From a virus: DNA of 29,551 bases. Position 1 is the first letter of the stretch, and the number at the start of each line of letters is the position of its first letter. Shown piece after piece: positions 22,011 to 29,455 of the stretch. A model generated the notes under the pieces. It was not told where the DNA came from and ran no database searches. It worked only from the letters and a program-made list of their open reading frames with translations. Location: positions 1 to 29,551 of IMG/VR virus record IMGVR_UViG_3300021379_000692; one strand, given 5' to 3'. Both the position numbers and the translations under genes were made by a program.

Positions 22011-23102
22011 ATGAGTACACCCTTCAATCCAGTAGTATCAGGTAATCCAAATTTTACCGTAGCCAGTAATCCATTCGACCCGACCTCGAAAATTAATACC
22101 GAGGAAGGAATTTATAGATCGATTGTAGACTTGGCAAAGGAGTCAGTACACTATAACAATATTGATGCTAAGACAATGGCTAGGTTGCGTGAAAAGTATC
22201 GTGCTGAGGTAGAAGAGGGGCCTGCGTACACGATGGAACAGATCCCTCGTTATAAGTTAAAGGTTAAGACCCCTGCTCAACGCAAGGCAGTATTTCCTGC
22301 ACAAAAGAAAATGATTCTAAATTTTAAACAGGCATTGAATACTCCTCTGTTTGTCAATGTAGACTCTAAAGGCAATTATAATATCATGGAAGGACAGCAG
22401 CACGGCACAGCTGATGCTGCGTTAGGTGATCCTAATGACATGGTAAACTGTATTGTTTACCGTAATATGCCTGATTGGTTTGAGGAGTGGTTCTTCCTTG
22501 AGTTTAATTGCGAGAGCCGTACTCAGATTTCAGCTTATGATCGTATCCGTTTAGCAATCCAGATGGAACGTAAATGTCCTACAGGTATAGATGAGTATGA
22601 GATGTATGCTGAGAAGCAGGCTTTATTTGAGGAGTACGGTTTTCGTTACTTGGATGAAAAGGAAACTAGTGTACCCTGTGGTGTATCACACCCTAGTATC
22701 TGGGACGTACCCTTCAACACAATAAAAGAGATGTTTAAGTTTATTGGTAATGATAATGAATTGAAACAGGACCCTACCCGTCAGATCACCTGGGGTTTTT
22801 GGCAATGTGCTCAGGAGTACGGTTATTTGTACAATGAGAATGTTATTCAAGCATGGCGTAACCTTGTAATTGATATGACCGGACAGCAGTATGTCAAAGA
22901 TGAATTGACAGCAATGTTTAAGGAGACAGGTCGTAACTGGTCTGCTACACGTGGCCCTAAAATGCTTATGGGGCTTTTGAAGAAGCGTGGTTGTAAGGAT
23001 ATTGATATGACTCGCATCTGCAATGACAACGCTACGTTGGTTGCTGAAATTGAGGACTGTATTCAGTATAGTGAATTGGCACAGCAATATGTATCAGTCT
23101 AA
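22011..23102 (+). CDS. ParB-like domain protein
   Basis: 363 aa. Seen: residues about 108-150 read LNTPLFVNVDSKGNYNIMEG, QQHGTADAALG, then VNCIVYRNMPDWFEEWFFLE, matching the ParB/sulfiredoxin fold order of V-[DE]-x-x-G-x-Y-x-I-x-[DE]-G-Q-H-R-x-x-A. The usual GQHR is GQQHG here. The C-terminal 210 residues are helical (NTIKEMFKFIGND, WRNLVIDMTGQQY, MLMGLLKKRG). ParB-like phage proteins can be DNA-binding, nuclease or NTP-binding; which applies is unknown. It follows the MoxR/CobT-like pair but has its own promoter. Confidence 0.7.
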   Translation: MSTPFNPVVSGNPNFTVASNPFDPTSKINTEEGIYRSIVDLAKESVHYNNIDAKTMARLREKYRAEVEEGPAYTMEQIPRYKLKVKTPAQRKAVFPAQKKMILNFKQALNTPLFVNVDSKGNYNIMEGQQHGTADAALGDPNDMVNCIVYRNMPDWFEEWFFLEFNCESRTQISAYDRIRLAIQMERKCPTGIDEYEMYAEKQALFEEYGFRYLDEKETSVPCGVSHPSIWDVPFNTIKEMFKFIGNDNELKQDPTRQITWGFWQCAQEYGYLYNENVIQAWRNLVIDMTGQQYVKDELTAMFKETGRNWSATRGPKMLMGLLKKRGCKDIDMTRICNDNATLVAEIEDCIQYSELAQQYVSV

Positions 23103-23466
23103 TTACTTACTTTACATCTTCTTTACAGGACTTACCTATAAGATAGGTCTAGTAGAGAAGCGTGAGAACTTAGACAGAAGGTTCAATCATCTGTTCAAAG
23201 GTCTGCAACAATCAGATGCTAGTATACGTGACAAAATTTGTTTTACTAGAGTATATGAAGCAAAGACTGACCGCATGATTAAGACGTGTGAAACGAATGT
23301 ATTGTCAGAGCTAGAAGAACATAGGATACCTGACTTCAAAGGTTACTTGACAGAATCTTTTGTTGACACTGTATCATTAGATGTTATAATTGAATCTATT
23401 AATAAGCAAACCCGTTGCAAATTGAATTTACTATATGAGGATTATGTTCCAAGTGAAAAAGATTGA
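23089..23466 (+). CDS. GIY-YIG-like small nuclease-fold protein
   Basis: 125 aa from ATG 23089, which overlaps the ParB-like stop. Seen: NYLLYIFFTGLTYKIGLVEK, then RRFNHLFKG, DASIRDKICFTRVYEAK, and a later ETNVLSELEEHRIPDFKGYL with ESF (candidate catalytic Glu). The Y-[IV]-[FY]...YKIG...R-F order fits the T5orf172/MUG113 branch of GIY-YIG proteins. Weak for a small protein, so a different alpha/beta fold is possible. Overlaps the next gene. Confidence 0.5.
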   Translation: MYQSNYLLYIFFTGLTYKIGLVEKRENLDRRFNHLFKGLQQSDASIRDKICFTRVYEAKTDRMIKTCETNVLSELEEHRIPDFKGYLTESFVDTVSLDVIIESINKQTRCKLNLLYEDYVPSEKD

Positions 23467-23728
23467 TTACAAATTTAACGAAGGGGCTCTGCTTGCAGAG
23501 CTCCAGGCGTATGTAGACGCAACATACGGTGAGCATTATAGCCGTAACAGGTTTCAGTCCTCGGAGTTTATCATGGACTGTGGACACGGCATGGGATTCT
23601 TTCTCGGCAATGTCCTGAAGTATACTCAGCGTTACGGTAAAAAGGACGGTCACAATAGAAAAGACCTACTAAAAATCTTACATTATGCTTTGTTAGCCCT
23701 GAATGAACACGATCAGGATTATAAATAG
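23444..23728 (+). CDS. DUF3310-like phage protein (SaV-like)
   Basis: 94 aa from ATG 23444; ATG 23435 and GTG 23453 are alternatives, since GAGG at 23437-23440 is not well spaced for any one. Seen: HYSRNRFQSSEFIMDCGHGM, then FFLGNVLKYTQRYGKKDGHN, then RKDLLKILHYAL. This is the DUF3310 core (H-Y...E-x-I-x-D...LGN-x-x-KY-x-x-R-x-G-K-K...DL-x-K). Proteins of this class, including T7 gp1.7, have been linked to nucleotide metabolism. Overlaps the previous gene and contains a late promoter at its end. Confidence 0.8.
   Translation: MFQVKKIDYKFNEGALLAELQAYVDATYGEHYSRNRFQSSEFIMDCGHGMGFFLGNVLKYTQRYGKKDGHNRKDLLKILHYALLALNEHDQDYK
23720..23727 (+). promoter_or_regulatory. T4-type late promoter
   Basis: Exact TATAAATA overlapping the DUF3310-like stop, 25 nt before the gene at 23753. 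Confidence 0.85.
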
Positions 23729-23752
23729 TACGAAACTTATTAGGAGAATATA

Positions 23753-24061
23753 ATGGCATTTAGAATAAGAAATACTTTTATACGCCCAAATACAGACGTG
23801 CATTGGTTTCCTGATGATATGAGAACATCAGAGTATACTTCTATTGTTACGTCTGCACGGTCCTCTAACAATGTTACTCAGACTAGAAGAGAAATCAGCG
23901 AGGATAATTTAACTTTTATCGTGGAGACTTCTGCAAACTCAGAAGCTGATTGGGAAGATTTCCAGACAGAAATGGCAATGACATATACTAATGCAGGTTT
24001 CTTAGACTGGTTAATAAACAATAGTATCACACAGGAAAGTGAGATATTAGAAAACACTTGA
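23753..24061 (+). CDS. Late small phage protein, possible virion component
   Basis: 102 aa behind an exact late promoter and AGGAG. Seen: MAFRIRNTFIRPNTDVHWFP, then SARSSNNVTQTRREISEDNL, FIVETSANSEADWEDFQTEM and GFLDWLINNSI. Beta-rich first half and an amphipathic C-terminal half. The family is not recognised; late expression suggests a structural or assembly role (inference). Its stop overlaps the -35 of the gene 45 promoter. Confidence 0.65.
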   Translation: MAFRIRNTFIRPNTDVHWFPDDMRTSEYTSIVTSARSSNNVTQTRREISEDNLTFIVETSANSEADWEDFQTEMAMTYTNAGFLDWLINNSITQESEILENT

Positions 24062-24086
24062 CAATTTGTTCTATATATTATATCAT
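24058..24086 (+). promoter_or_regulatory. Sigma70-like promoter of gene 45
   Basis: TTGACA 24058-24063, 17-bp spacer, TATCAT 24081-24086. The clamp thus has an early/middle-type promoter although it follows a late gene. Confidence 0.7.
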
Positions 24087-24112
24087 GGTATTTTTATTTG
24101 AAAGGATAAAGT

Positions 24113-24778
24113 ATGAAAATTAGTAATGAAACATTGAATGTTCTTAAGAACTTCGCAACCGTAAATACTAACATTCTTGTTAGGCCTGGTAACAAACTAG
24201 CGACAATCAGTGCAGGTAAAAACATTTTTGCAACCGCAGAAGTGACAGAAACCTTTGATCGTGAGTTTGCTGTTTATGACCTAAACAGTTTGTTAGGTAT
24301 CATCACTGCTCAGGATGACTCTGACATTTCCTTTGGCGATGAATCACTAAAGGTGACTAAGAACCTGAGCTCCTTTGAGTATTACTACGCTGACCCTCAG
24401 ATCATTGTGTCAGCCCCTGACAAGTCGATTGAAGTAGACGAGTTCTTCAGCTTTACATTGTCTAAGGAGAACTTAGAGATGATTATGAAGGCTGCTGCTA
24501 TCACTTCAGCTCCTATGTTTAGTGTAGTCGGTGATGGTACAGATGTCACTATCAGTGTAGGTGATCCTGCAACTGCAAAGAGTAACAGTTACAAAAACGT
24601 GGTTGCTCAAAGTGACAAAACTTTCATTGCAAATTTGGCAATAGAAAACTTGAAAGTCATTCCTAATACCTACACTGTGGTAATTTCTGAAAAGAACTTT
24701 ATTCACTTTGCAAATGAAACAGGTAGTGTAAAGTATTGGATGGCACTTGATAAATCCTCGGAGATTAACAATGGATAA
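24113..24778 (+). CDS. 45: DNA polymerase sliding clamp gp45
   Basis: 221 aa (T4 gp45 228). Processivity clamp for the phage polymerase and essential activator of late transcription with gp55. Seen: MKISNETLNVLKNFATVNTN, ILVRPGNKLATISAGKNIFA, EFAVYDLNSLLGIIT, and the second-domain start FFSFTLSKENLEMIMKAAAI, ending GSVKYWMALDKSSE. Order and length are those of T4-like clamps. AAGGAT lies before the ATG. Overlaps the next small gene by 8 nt; genes 44 and 62 follow. Confidence 0.95.
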   Translation: MKISNETLNVLKNFATVNTNILVRPGNKLATISAGKNIFATAEVTETFDREFAVYDLNSLLGIITAQDDSDISFGDESLKVTKNLSSFEYYYADPQIIVSAPDKSIEVDEFFSFTLSKENLEMIMKAAAITSAPMFSVVGDGTDVTISVGDPATAKSNSYKNVVAQSDKTFIANLAIENLKVIPNTYTVVISEKNFIHFANETGSVKYWMALDKSSEINNG

Positions 24779-24944
24779 TAAAATGTCTTTCAATTTGCGT
24801 GAAGTATCAAACGGCTGGCTGTTGGAAATAAATGGTGACGGCTATGCGGAATATATTTTTAAGACTACGGGTCCTGCATTGGGCATGATCCGTAAAGTCC
24901 TGAAAGAAGAAGTAGACCCTTTTGAGGAAGAAACCGATGAATGA
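24771..24944 (+). CDS. Small acidic-tailed phage protein
   Basis: 57 aa from ATG 24771 within the end of gene 45 (an in-frame ATG at 24783 is an alternative). Seen: SFNLREVSNGWLLEINGDGY, AEYIFKTTGPALGMIRKVLK and an acidic end DPFEEETDE. The family is not recognised. Its position between clamp and clamp loader makes a replication-accessory role conceivable. Confidence 0.55.
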   Translation: MDNKMSFNLREVSNGWLLEINGDGYAEYIFKTTGPALGMIRKVLKEEVDPFEEETDE

Positions 24945-25038
24945 AGATAAAGAAGTACAAGAAGAAGATACAGAAGAAGGTAAACACATTGAACTCAATT
25001 TAGAAGATGAAACTTCAGTAAAGGAAAAGTTTGGCTAG
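24937..25038 (+). CDS. 33-aa very acidic peptide
   Basis: Starts ATG 24937 overlapping the previous stop (GATGAATG), ends TAG 25036. Sequence MNEDKEVQEEDTEEGKHIEL then NLEDETSVKEKFG: about half the residues are charged. It overlaps the TTG start of the next gene. Function unknown; may be a short DNA-mimic-like or simply a translational coupler. Confidence 0.45.
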   Translation: MNEDKEVQEEDTEEGKHIELNLEDETSVKEKFG

Positions 25039-25627
25039 ATTAATTGCATTTGGTGATAGTTACACTACAGGATTGAACAAACCTCAGGGCGAAAGATATT
25101 ATGTAAAATCCTACATAAAATTTGTAGCAGACGCCTTTGATTTAGAACTAATAAACGAAGCAGTTGATGGCAATTCTAATCCAGTAATAGCCACTAATGT
25201 TTTAAATTTTAAGTTTGAACCTGATGATAAAATTTTCATTTGTTGGAGTGGACTGACCAGAGATTTTGAATGGTCAACCACTCCTTTAGGTTTTGTGAAG
25301 CCTCGGTTTTCAAATAACAGGCGTCACCGAAATGCTCACCATTGTTACTTTATGTCTAATATGGCTATACGAGCAACTGAAAACTTCTTGACTAAAAACA
25401 ATTTAAATTATATAATGACTTCAGCTTTTGTGATACCTGATTGGTTAGAAGATGAAACATGGCCTAATTGGATAACACCTACATTGAAAGATATTTGTAC
25501 AAAAAAGTTATTGGAAAAGTGTCTGCATCCTAATCAGGAAGGACACAGGAAAATAGCAAATTATATTATGGAGTATGTTGATGGAACACTTTTTATGGGT
25601 AGAAAAATATCGTCCGACAAAAATTGA
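25031..25627 (+). CDS. SGNH/GDSL hydrolase-like protein
   Basis: 198 aa. The start is TTG 25031, supported by AAGGA (25021-25025) 5 nt upstream and by the motif at once after it: IAFGDSYTTG, the GDS nucleophile block. Also seen: INEAVDGNSNPVIATNV (block II/III with G and N) and HPNQEGHRKIANYI (block V, His; the preceding acid is replaced by CLHPNQEGH). Esterase or lipase activity on an unknown ester, lipid or polysaccharide is predicted. No signal peptide is visible. Overlaps gene 44. Confidence 0.75.
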   Translation: MARLIAFGDSYTTGLNKPQGERYYVKSYIKFVADAFDLELINEAVDGNSNPVIATNVLNFKFEPDDKIFICWSGLTRDFEWSTTPLGFVKPRFSNNRRHRNAHHCYFMSNMAIRATENFLTKNNLNYIMTSAFVIPDWLEDETWPNWITPTLKDICTKKLLEKCLHPNQEGHRKIANYIMEYVDGTLFMGRKISSDKN

Positions 25628-26513
25628 AGATTGTATTCTCCCTGATTCTATTAAGAAAACATTTAAGGAATTTCTCCTCAAGGGAGAGGTTCCTAACCTG
25701 CTTCTGTGTGGTACAGCAGGCACAGGTAAAACTACAGTAGCAAGAGCCCTCTGTGAAGAACTAGGCAGTGATTACATTGTTATCAATGGTTCGGATGAAG
25801 GTAGACAAATTGATACACTCAGAACTAAAATCAAAAGTTTTGCAAGTGCTTTCAGTTTCGAGGACAAGCCTAAGGTCGTAATCATAGATGAGGCTGACTA
25901 TCTAAACAAAGAGTCAGTACAACCTGCTCTCAGGGCTTTCATAGAGACCTTCTCTGACAACTGCCGATTCATATTCACTTGTAATTATAAACAGAAGATC
26001 ATTGCTCCTCTGCACAGTAGGACTACTGTGATTGAATTTTCCTCACGTAAAGAGGACAAACAAAGTCTTTGTGCTTCTTTTCTGAAGAGGATGCAACATA
26101 TACTGAATAGTGAAGATGTTGAATATAAGACAGTGGTACTTGCAGAACTGTTGATGAAACACTTTCCTGACTATAGAAGAGTTATAAATGAATTACAAAA
26201 GTACAGTGCATCGGGTGTCATTGATGAAGGTATACTGAGTAGTTTGTCTGAGGTAAATACAAAAGAACTGATTAAGTCCCTGAAGGAAAAGGACTGGAAG
26301 AAGATGCGACAATGGGTCGCCAACAATGTCGAGTCAGACCCTCAAGGTATTTTCAGATACATCTATGACAGTTTGATTCCTGAGGTAGAGACTGTGCCTC
26401 AGATGGTTATACTTATTGCAGACTATCAGTACAAGGCGGCGTTTGTTGCAGATCAGGAAATTAATCTGACTGCTTGTTTGACTGAAATAATGGCGAGTAT
26501 GAAATTCAAATGA
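25581..26513 (+). CDS. 44: Clamp loader large subunit gp44
   Basis: 310 aa (T4 319). GGAG 25570-25573 is 7 nt before ATG 25581, so this start is preferred over ATG 25575. AAA+ ATPase that loads gp45. Seen: WVEKYRPTKIEDCILP, Walker A CGTAGTGKTT (about 42-51), Walker B VVIIDEADYL (about 100-108), FIFTCNYK (sensor 1) and PLHSRTTVIEF (SRC-like arginine-finger motif). Overlaps gene 62 by 4 nt (ATGA). Confidence 0.96.
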   Translation: MEHFLWVEKYRPTKIEDCILPDSIKKTFKEFLLKGEVPNLLLCGTAGTGKTTVARALCEELGSDYIVINGSDEGRQIDTLRTKIKSFASAFSFEDKPKVVIIDEADYLNKESVQPALRAFIETFSDNCRFIFTCNYKQKIIAPLHSRTTVIEFSSRKEDKQSLCASFLKRMQHILNSEDVEYKTVVLAELLMKHFPDYRRVINELQKYSASGVIDEGILSSLSEVNTKELIKSLKEKDWKKMRQWVANNVESDPQGIFRYIYDSLIPEVETVPQMVILIADYQYKAAFVADQEINLTACLTEIMASMKFK

Positions 26514-26965
26514 GTATATTAGAAGGATTCGGACCTCCTGTTGAGGAAATAAACGAAAAAGACTTTGAGGAAAAACTCAAAAAGATAAGTCCTTTTGATT
26601 ATGTTCAGGCAATCAATTATACAAAAGAGGATATGATACTAGATGAGCGAACTGAAAAAGAGTATAATGCTTTCATTATTAATCGTGCTATGGGTTATTC
26701 TCCCGATACTGTTATTGCTGGCAACGAGATGAACTCTCGCCCACACCTGGATAAAAAGATGCAGTTTGATTTTTTGAAAGGTGTAGTTAGAAAGGCAAAA
26801 AGATATAACAAGTGGTTGAAGGCAGAAGAGTCGGACTTAGAAGCGGTACAGGAATATTTCGGCTACAGTTTTAACAAGGCAAAAGATGCTTTGAAAATAC
26901 TGTCAGACGATGACCTATCAAAAATCAAAACTTTCCTTGCTACCTCAAAAGGTGGTACATTATAA
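26510..26965 (+). CDS. 62: Clamp loader small subunit gp62
   Basis: 151 aa (T4 187). Seen: SPFDYVQAINYTKEDMI, then EKEYNAFIINRAMGYSPDTV, NEMNSRPHLDKKMQFDFLKG, and RKAKRYNKWLKAE, all in T4 gp62 order. With four gp44 subunits it forms the clamp loader. A late promoter overlaps its stop codon. Confidence 0.92.
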   Translation: MSILEGFGPPVEEINEKDFEEKLKKISPFDYVQAINYTKEDMILDERTEKEYNAFIINRAMGYSPDTVIAGNEMNSRPHLDKKMQFDFLKGVVRKAKRYNKWLKAEESDLEAVQEYFGYSFNKAKDALKILSDDDLSKIKTFLATSKGGTL

Positions 26966-26968
26966 ATA
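26961..26968 (+). promoter_or_regulatory. T4-type late promoter
   Basis: Exact TATAAATA overlapping the gene 62 stop, 37 nt before regA. A TATAAT at 26981-26986 has no matching -35 and may be incidental or a weak sigma70 site. Confidence 0.75.
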
Positions 26969-27005
26969 CTCTTACAATTGTATAATAATTCATAAGGAAA
27001 ATGAA

Positions 27006-27431
27006 ATGATTGACCGTGATAATTTATTTGGTATTGATTATCCCGATTACCAACCGCTAGAAATATTATTAGAAGATCCTGAGAACTTTCTAAAAATTAA
27101 GGAAACTCTCTCACGGATAGGTGTCGCATCTAAAAAGGACAATACATTATACCAATCTTGCCACATACTTCACAAACAAGGAAGATATTTTATAACTCAC
27201 TTTAAAGAACTGTTTGCATTAGATGGAAAAGAAGCAGACTTTATGGAAAATGACCTGCAACGCAGGAACACTATTGCAAAACTTTTAGAGGAATGGGGAC
27301 TACTCAAAATTATTAGTGAAGGTGATTTGGATTACTGTCCTATGAGTCAAATTAAAATAATTTCTTATAGGGATAAAAATGATTGGAATTTGGTACCGAA
27401 ATATAATATAGGAAATAAAAGGCGAGCATGA
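27006..27431 (+). CDS. regA: Translational repressor RegA
   Basis: 141 aa (T4 122). AAGGAAA 7 nt before ATG 27006; an upstream ATG at 27001 is out of frame. RegA binds start regions of early mRNAs and blocks translation. Seen: an extra N-terminal MIDRDNLFGIDYPDYQP, then LEILLEDPENFLKIKETLSR, GVASKKDNTLYQSCHILHKQ, YFITHFKELFALDG, TIAKLLEEWGLLKII and NDWNLVPKYNIGN, matching T4 RegA throughout. The N-terminal extension of about 18 residues is unusual. Overlaps the desaturase by 4 nt. Confidence 0.95.
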   Translation: MIDRDNLFGIDYPDYQPLEILLEDPENFLKIKETLSRIGVASKKDNTLYQSCHILHKQGRYFITHFKELFALDGKEADFMENDLQRRNTIAKLLEEWGLLKIISEGDLDYCPMSQIKIISYRDKNDWNLVPKYNIGNKRRA

Positions 27432-28171
27432 GTCTTAGTAGGATGAAGTTTAAAGCTGCTATACTATCATTAGGGCAGTTATTGTTGTTACCTACAATTT
27501 ATCTAGTTTACACTAACCCACCAACAGCAGTGTGGTTATTTTTTACATTGGTGTTGTCTTACAAATTTGGCGTGTTTGGATGGGTGTTGGGTCAACACAG
27601 ATATTTTACTCATAAACAATTCAAAGTTTCTCCTTTTATGGAAAAGTGTTTGATGTTTTGGGCTGTGATGGGAACATGGCAAAGTCCTATGGAATGGGTG
27701 TGGAGTCACAATCATCATCACAAATATTCAGACACAGAGAACGATGTTCATAGTCCTAAATACTTAGGTTGGAAAAACTGGTTTTTCTTTTTTCATAAAA
27801 TAGATACTATGGAACCTGGCATAGCTATTTTAAGAATGGCAAAGTCACCTTGGCATCAGTTCTTTTTGAATTTTAAATATGGTATAATTTTTGGTTACGC
27901 TTTTATTTGTTATTATTTGTTTGGCATAATGGGATTGACATATGGTTGGTTGGTTCCAACATCATATGCAATGCTATCACAAATTATAATTGTTATGAAC
28001 CACAAAAATGGAGAACCTAAAAACTCATTTTTGATTGACTTATTTACATTGGGGGAAGGTCGGCACAAGGATCATCATAATAATCCTAAAGACTACTCCA
28101 AAGATAAATTTATAAAACCTGTGATAAAATTTATATCTTATGAAAACAATAAACATACATCTAGGGCTTGA
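27428..28171 (+). CDS. Membrane fatty-acid (acyl) desaturase
   Basis: 247 aa, compact for the family. Seen: hydrophobic helices near 10-50 and 145-185, and the three di-iron histidine boxes: HRYFTH (about 57-62), HNHHH (about 96-100) and RHKDHH (about 212-217). This is the delta-9 acyl-CoA/acyl-lipid desaturase pattern. It would introduce double bases no; it introduces double bonds into host lipid acyl chains, changing membrane fluidity during infection (inference). Desaturases are known auxiliary genes in marine T4-like phages. Coupled to regA by ATGA. Confidence 0.92.
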   Translation: MSLSRMKFKAAILSLGQLLLLPTIYLVYTNPPTAVWLFFTLVLSYKFGVFGWVLGQHRYFTHKQFKVSPFMEKCLMFWAVMGTWQSPMEWVWSHNHHHKYSDTENDVHSPKYLGWKNWFFFFHKIDTMEPGIAILRMAKSPWHQFFLNFKYGIIFGYAFICYYLFGIMGLTYGWLVPTSYAMLSQIIIVMNHKNGEPKNSFLIDLFTLGEGRHKDHHNNPKDYSKDKFIKPVIKFISYENNKHTSRA

Positions 28172-28937
28172 GTCAAACCTAACTCTAACCTATCAGTTTT
28201 ACGACAATCCTATAGCAAATATATGTTATGAGAGGATGCAAGATCAGGAGAATAAACTGATTGAGCGAGATATATTTAAAGGCTTTGGCGAAACAATAGA
28301 AGAGCTTAGGGAAGAATTACAACAAATAACAGACATACTTAAAACTAAAATGGAGTTTGAGTTTGATGATGTGTTAGACACAAATAAATTACACGTAAAC
28401 TTTCCTAGATATAATGATAAGTATTTAGATGACCCTGAGGTATTACCTTTACTTAGAAAATTTAATAGAATAATACATCATATAGAGCATTTAGGAAGAA
28501 CTAAGAATAAAGTTTTTCAATTTGCCTGTATTGATGGTGGTATTGATTTTAAAGAAGAGTGGTATCAATATTTTACGCCTTATAAAAGAAAGGGTGAAAT
28601 GTATATGCACTATCCTCACGTAGGTAAACATTTTCTAGAGTTGTTTTTAGATAACGATGTAGATGTTTTACCTGAACAGATTATGATTACAAATAAAGTA
28701 GCTAACACCTTTAGTTTTTGGTGCGGTGAAGATATGTATGCTGAAGGTGAGAGAGAAAAAATATTTTACGGAAGACTAAAAAGTTTTTATGATAAAATTG
28801 CAGACAAGTTACCTTATAAATGGGGAGATCCTCGTTTAGCAATAGGATATGTTCCTATAGGAAAGTTTATAGGAAACATAGATGAATTTGTACAAGAAAT
28901 AGGCCAAAATAAATTTGTACATAGTTGGTCTTTCTAG
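28140..28937 (+). CDS. Conserved-looking phage protein of unknown function
   Basis: 265 aa, starting inside the desaturase end (32-nt overlap). Seen: MKTINIHLGLESNLTLTYQF, a helical acidic segment FGETIEELREELQQITDILK, FNRIIHHIEHLGRTKNKVFQ, FACIDGGIDFKEEWYQYFTP, MYMHYPHVGKHFLELFLDND and a C-terminal RLAIGYVPIGKFIGNIDE. Many aromatic residues and several His-rich patches suggest an enzyme, possibly metal-dependent, but the family is not recognised. Confidence 0.65.
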   Translation: MKTINIHLGLESNLTLTYQFYDNPIANICYERMQDQENKLIERDIFKGFGETIEELREELQQITDILKTKMEFEFDDVLDTNKLHVNFPRYNDKYLDDPEVLPLLRKFNRIIHHIEHLGRTKNKVFQFACIDGGIDFKEEWYQYFTPYKRKGEMYMHYPHVGKHFLELFLDNDVDVLPEQIMITNKVANTFSFWCGEDMYAEGEREKIFYGRLKSFYDKIADKLPYKWGDPRLAIGYVPIGKFIGNIDEFVQEIGQNKFVHSWSF

Positions 28938-28945
28938 TATAAATA
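28938..28945 (+). promoter_or_regulatory. T4-type late promoter of hsp20
   Basis: Exact TATAAATA directly after the stop of the preceding gene. The start of the transcript would fall at about 28951, at the base of a hairpin. Confidence 0.88.
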
Positions 28946-28949
28946 AAAC

Positions 28950-28966
28950 GGACGCCGAAAGGGTCC
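28950..28966 (+). promoter_or_regulatory. GAAA-capped hairpin at the 5' end of the hsp20 late mRNA
   Basis: GGAC-g-CC / GG-GTCC around a GAAA (GNRA) tetraloop at 28957-28960, one bulged G. It lies where late transcription should begin, so it may protect the mRNA 5' end. Confidence 0.5.
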
Positions 28967-28999
28967 ATTACAATAACTCGCTTAATAAAGGAGACTATT

Positions 29000-29446
29000 A
29001 TGGTTAGTAATAAGCGTTATGCTGTGGCAAACATGGCTGATATTTTTGATAATGTTCGTTCCTATACAATAGGATTTGATCGTATGTTCGATAACTTAAA
29101 CACTGTTTCTGAACTTTCAAATAATTATCCTCCGTACAACATCTTGAAATTAGATGATGAACACTTTGTAATTGAAATAGCTTGTGCTGGTTTCACTAAG
29201 GATGAATTTAACATCCATGTAGTTCCTGAAGGCAATAAACTTGTCATTCAAGGAATCCAGGACAGAGGTGAAGATAAACGTGATTATTATCACAAAGGAA
29301 TCGCAGCTAGGAACTTTACACGCACATTTGCTTTGACAGATGATGTGGAAGTTACTGATGCAGATTTTGAAAATGGTATGTTGAATGTGTCTCTTGTCAG
29401 GATTGTACCTGAAGAGAAGAAACCTAAGGAAATTAAAGTAAGATAG
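29000..29446 (+). CDS. hsp20: Small heat-shock protein Hsp20
   Basis: 148 aa, AAGGAG upstream. Seen: FDRMFDNLNTVSELSNNYPP, YNILKLDDEHFVIEIACAGF, EFNIHVVPEGNKLVIQGIQD, and FTRTFALTDDVEVTDADFEN followed by GMLNVSLVR (the alpha-crystallin G-x-L-x-V hallmark), then PEEKKPKEIKVR containing the I-x-V-type tail. An ATP-independent holdase chaperone that would protect phage or host proteins in late infection. Hsp20 is a regular part of marine T4-like genomes. Confidence 0.96.
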   Translation: MVSNKRYAVANMADIFDNVRSYTIGFDRMFDNLNTVSELSNNYPPYNILKLDDEHFVIEIACAGFTKDEFNIHVVPEGNKLVIQGIQDRGEDKRDYYHKGIAARNFTRTFALTDDVEVTDADFENGMLNVSLVRIVPEEKKPKEIKVR

Positions 29447-29455
29447 GAGAATATT

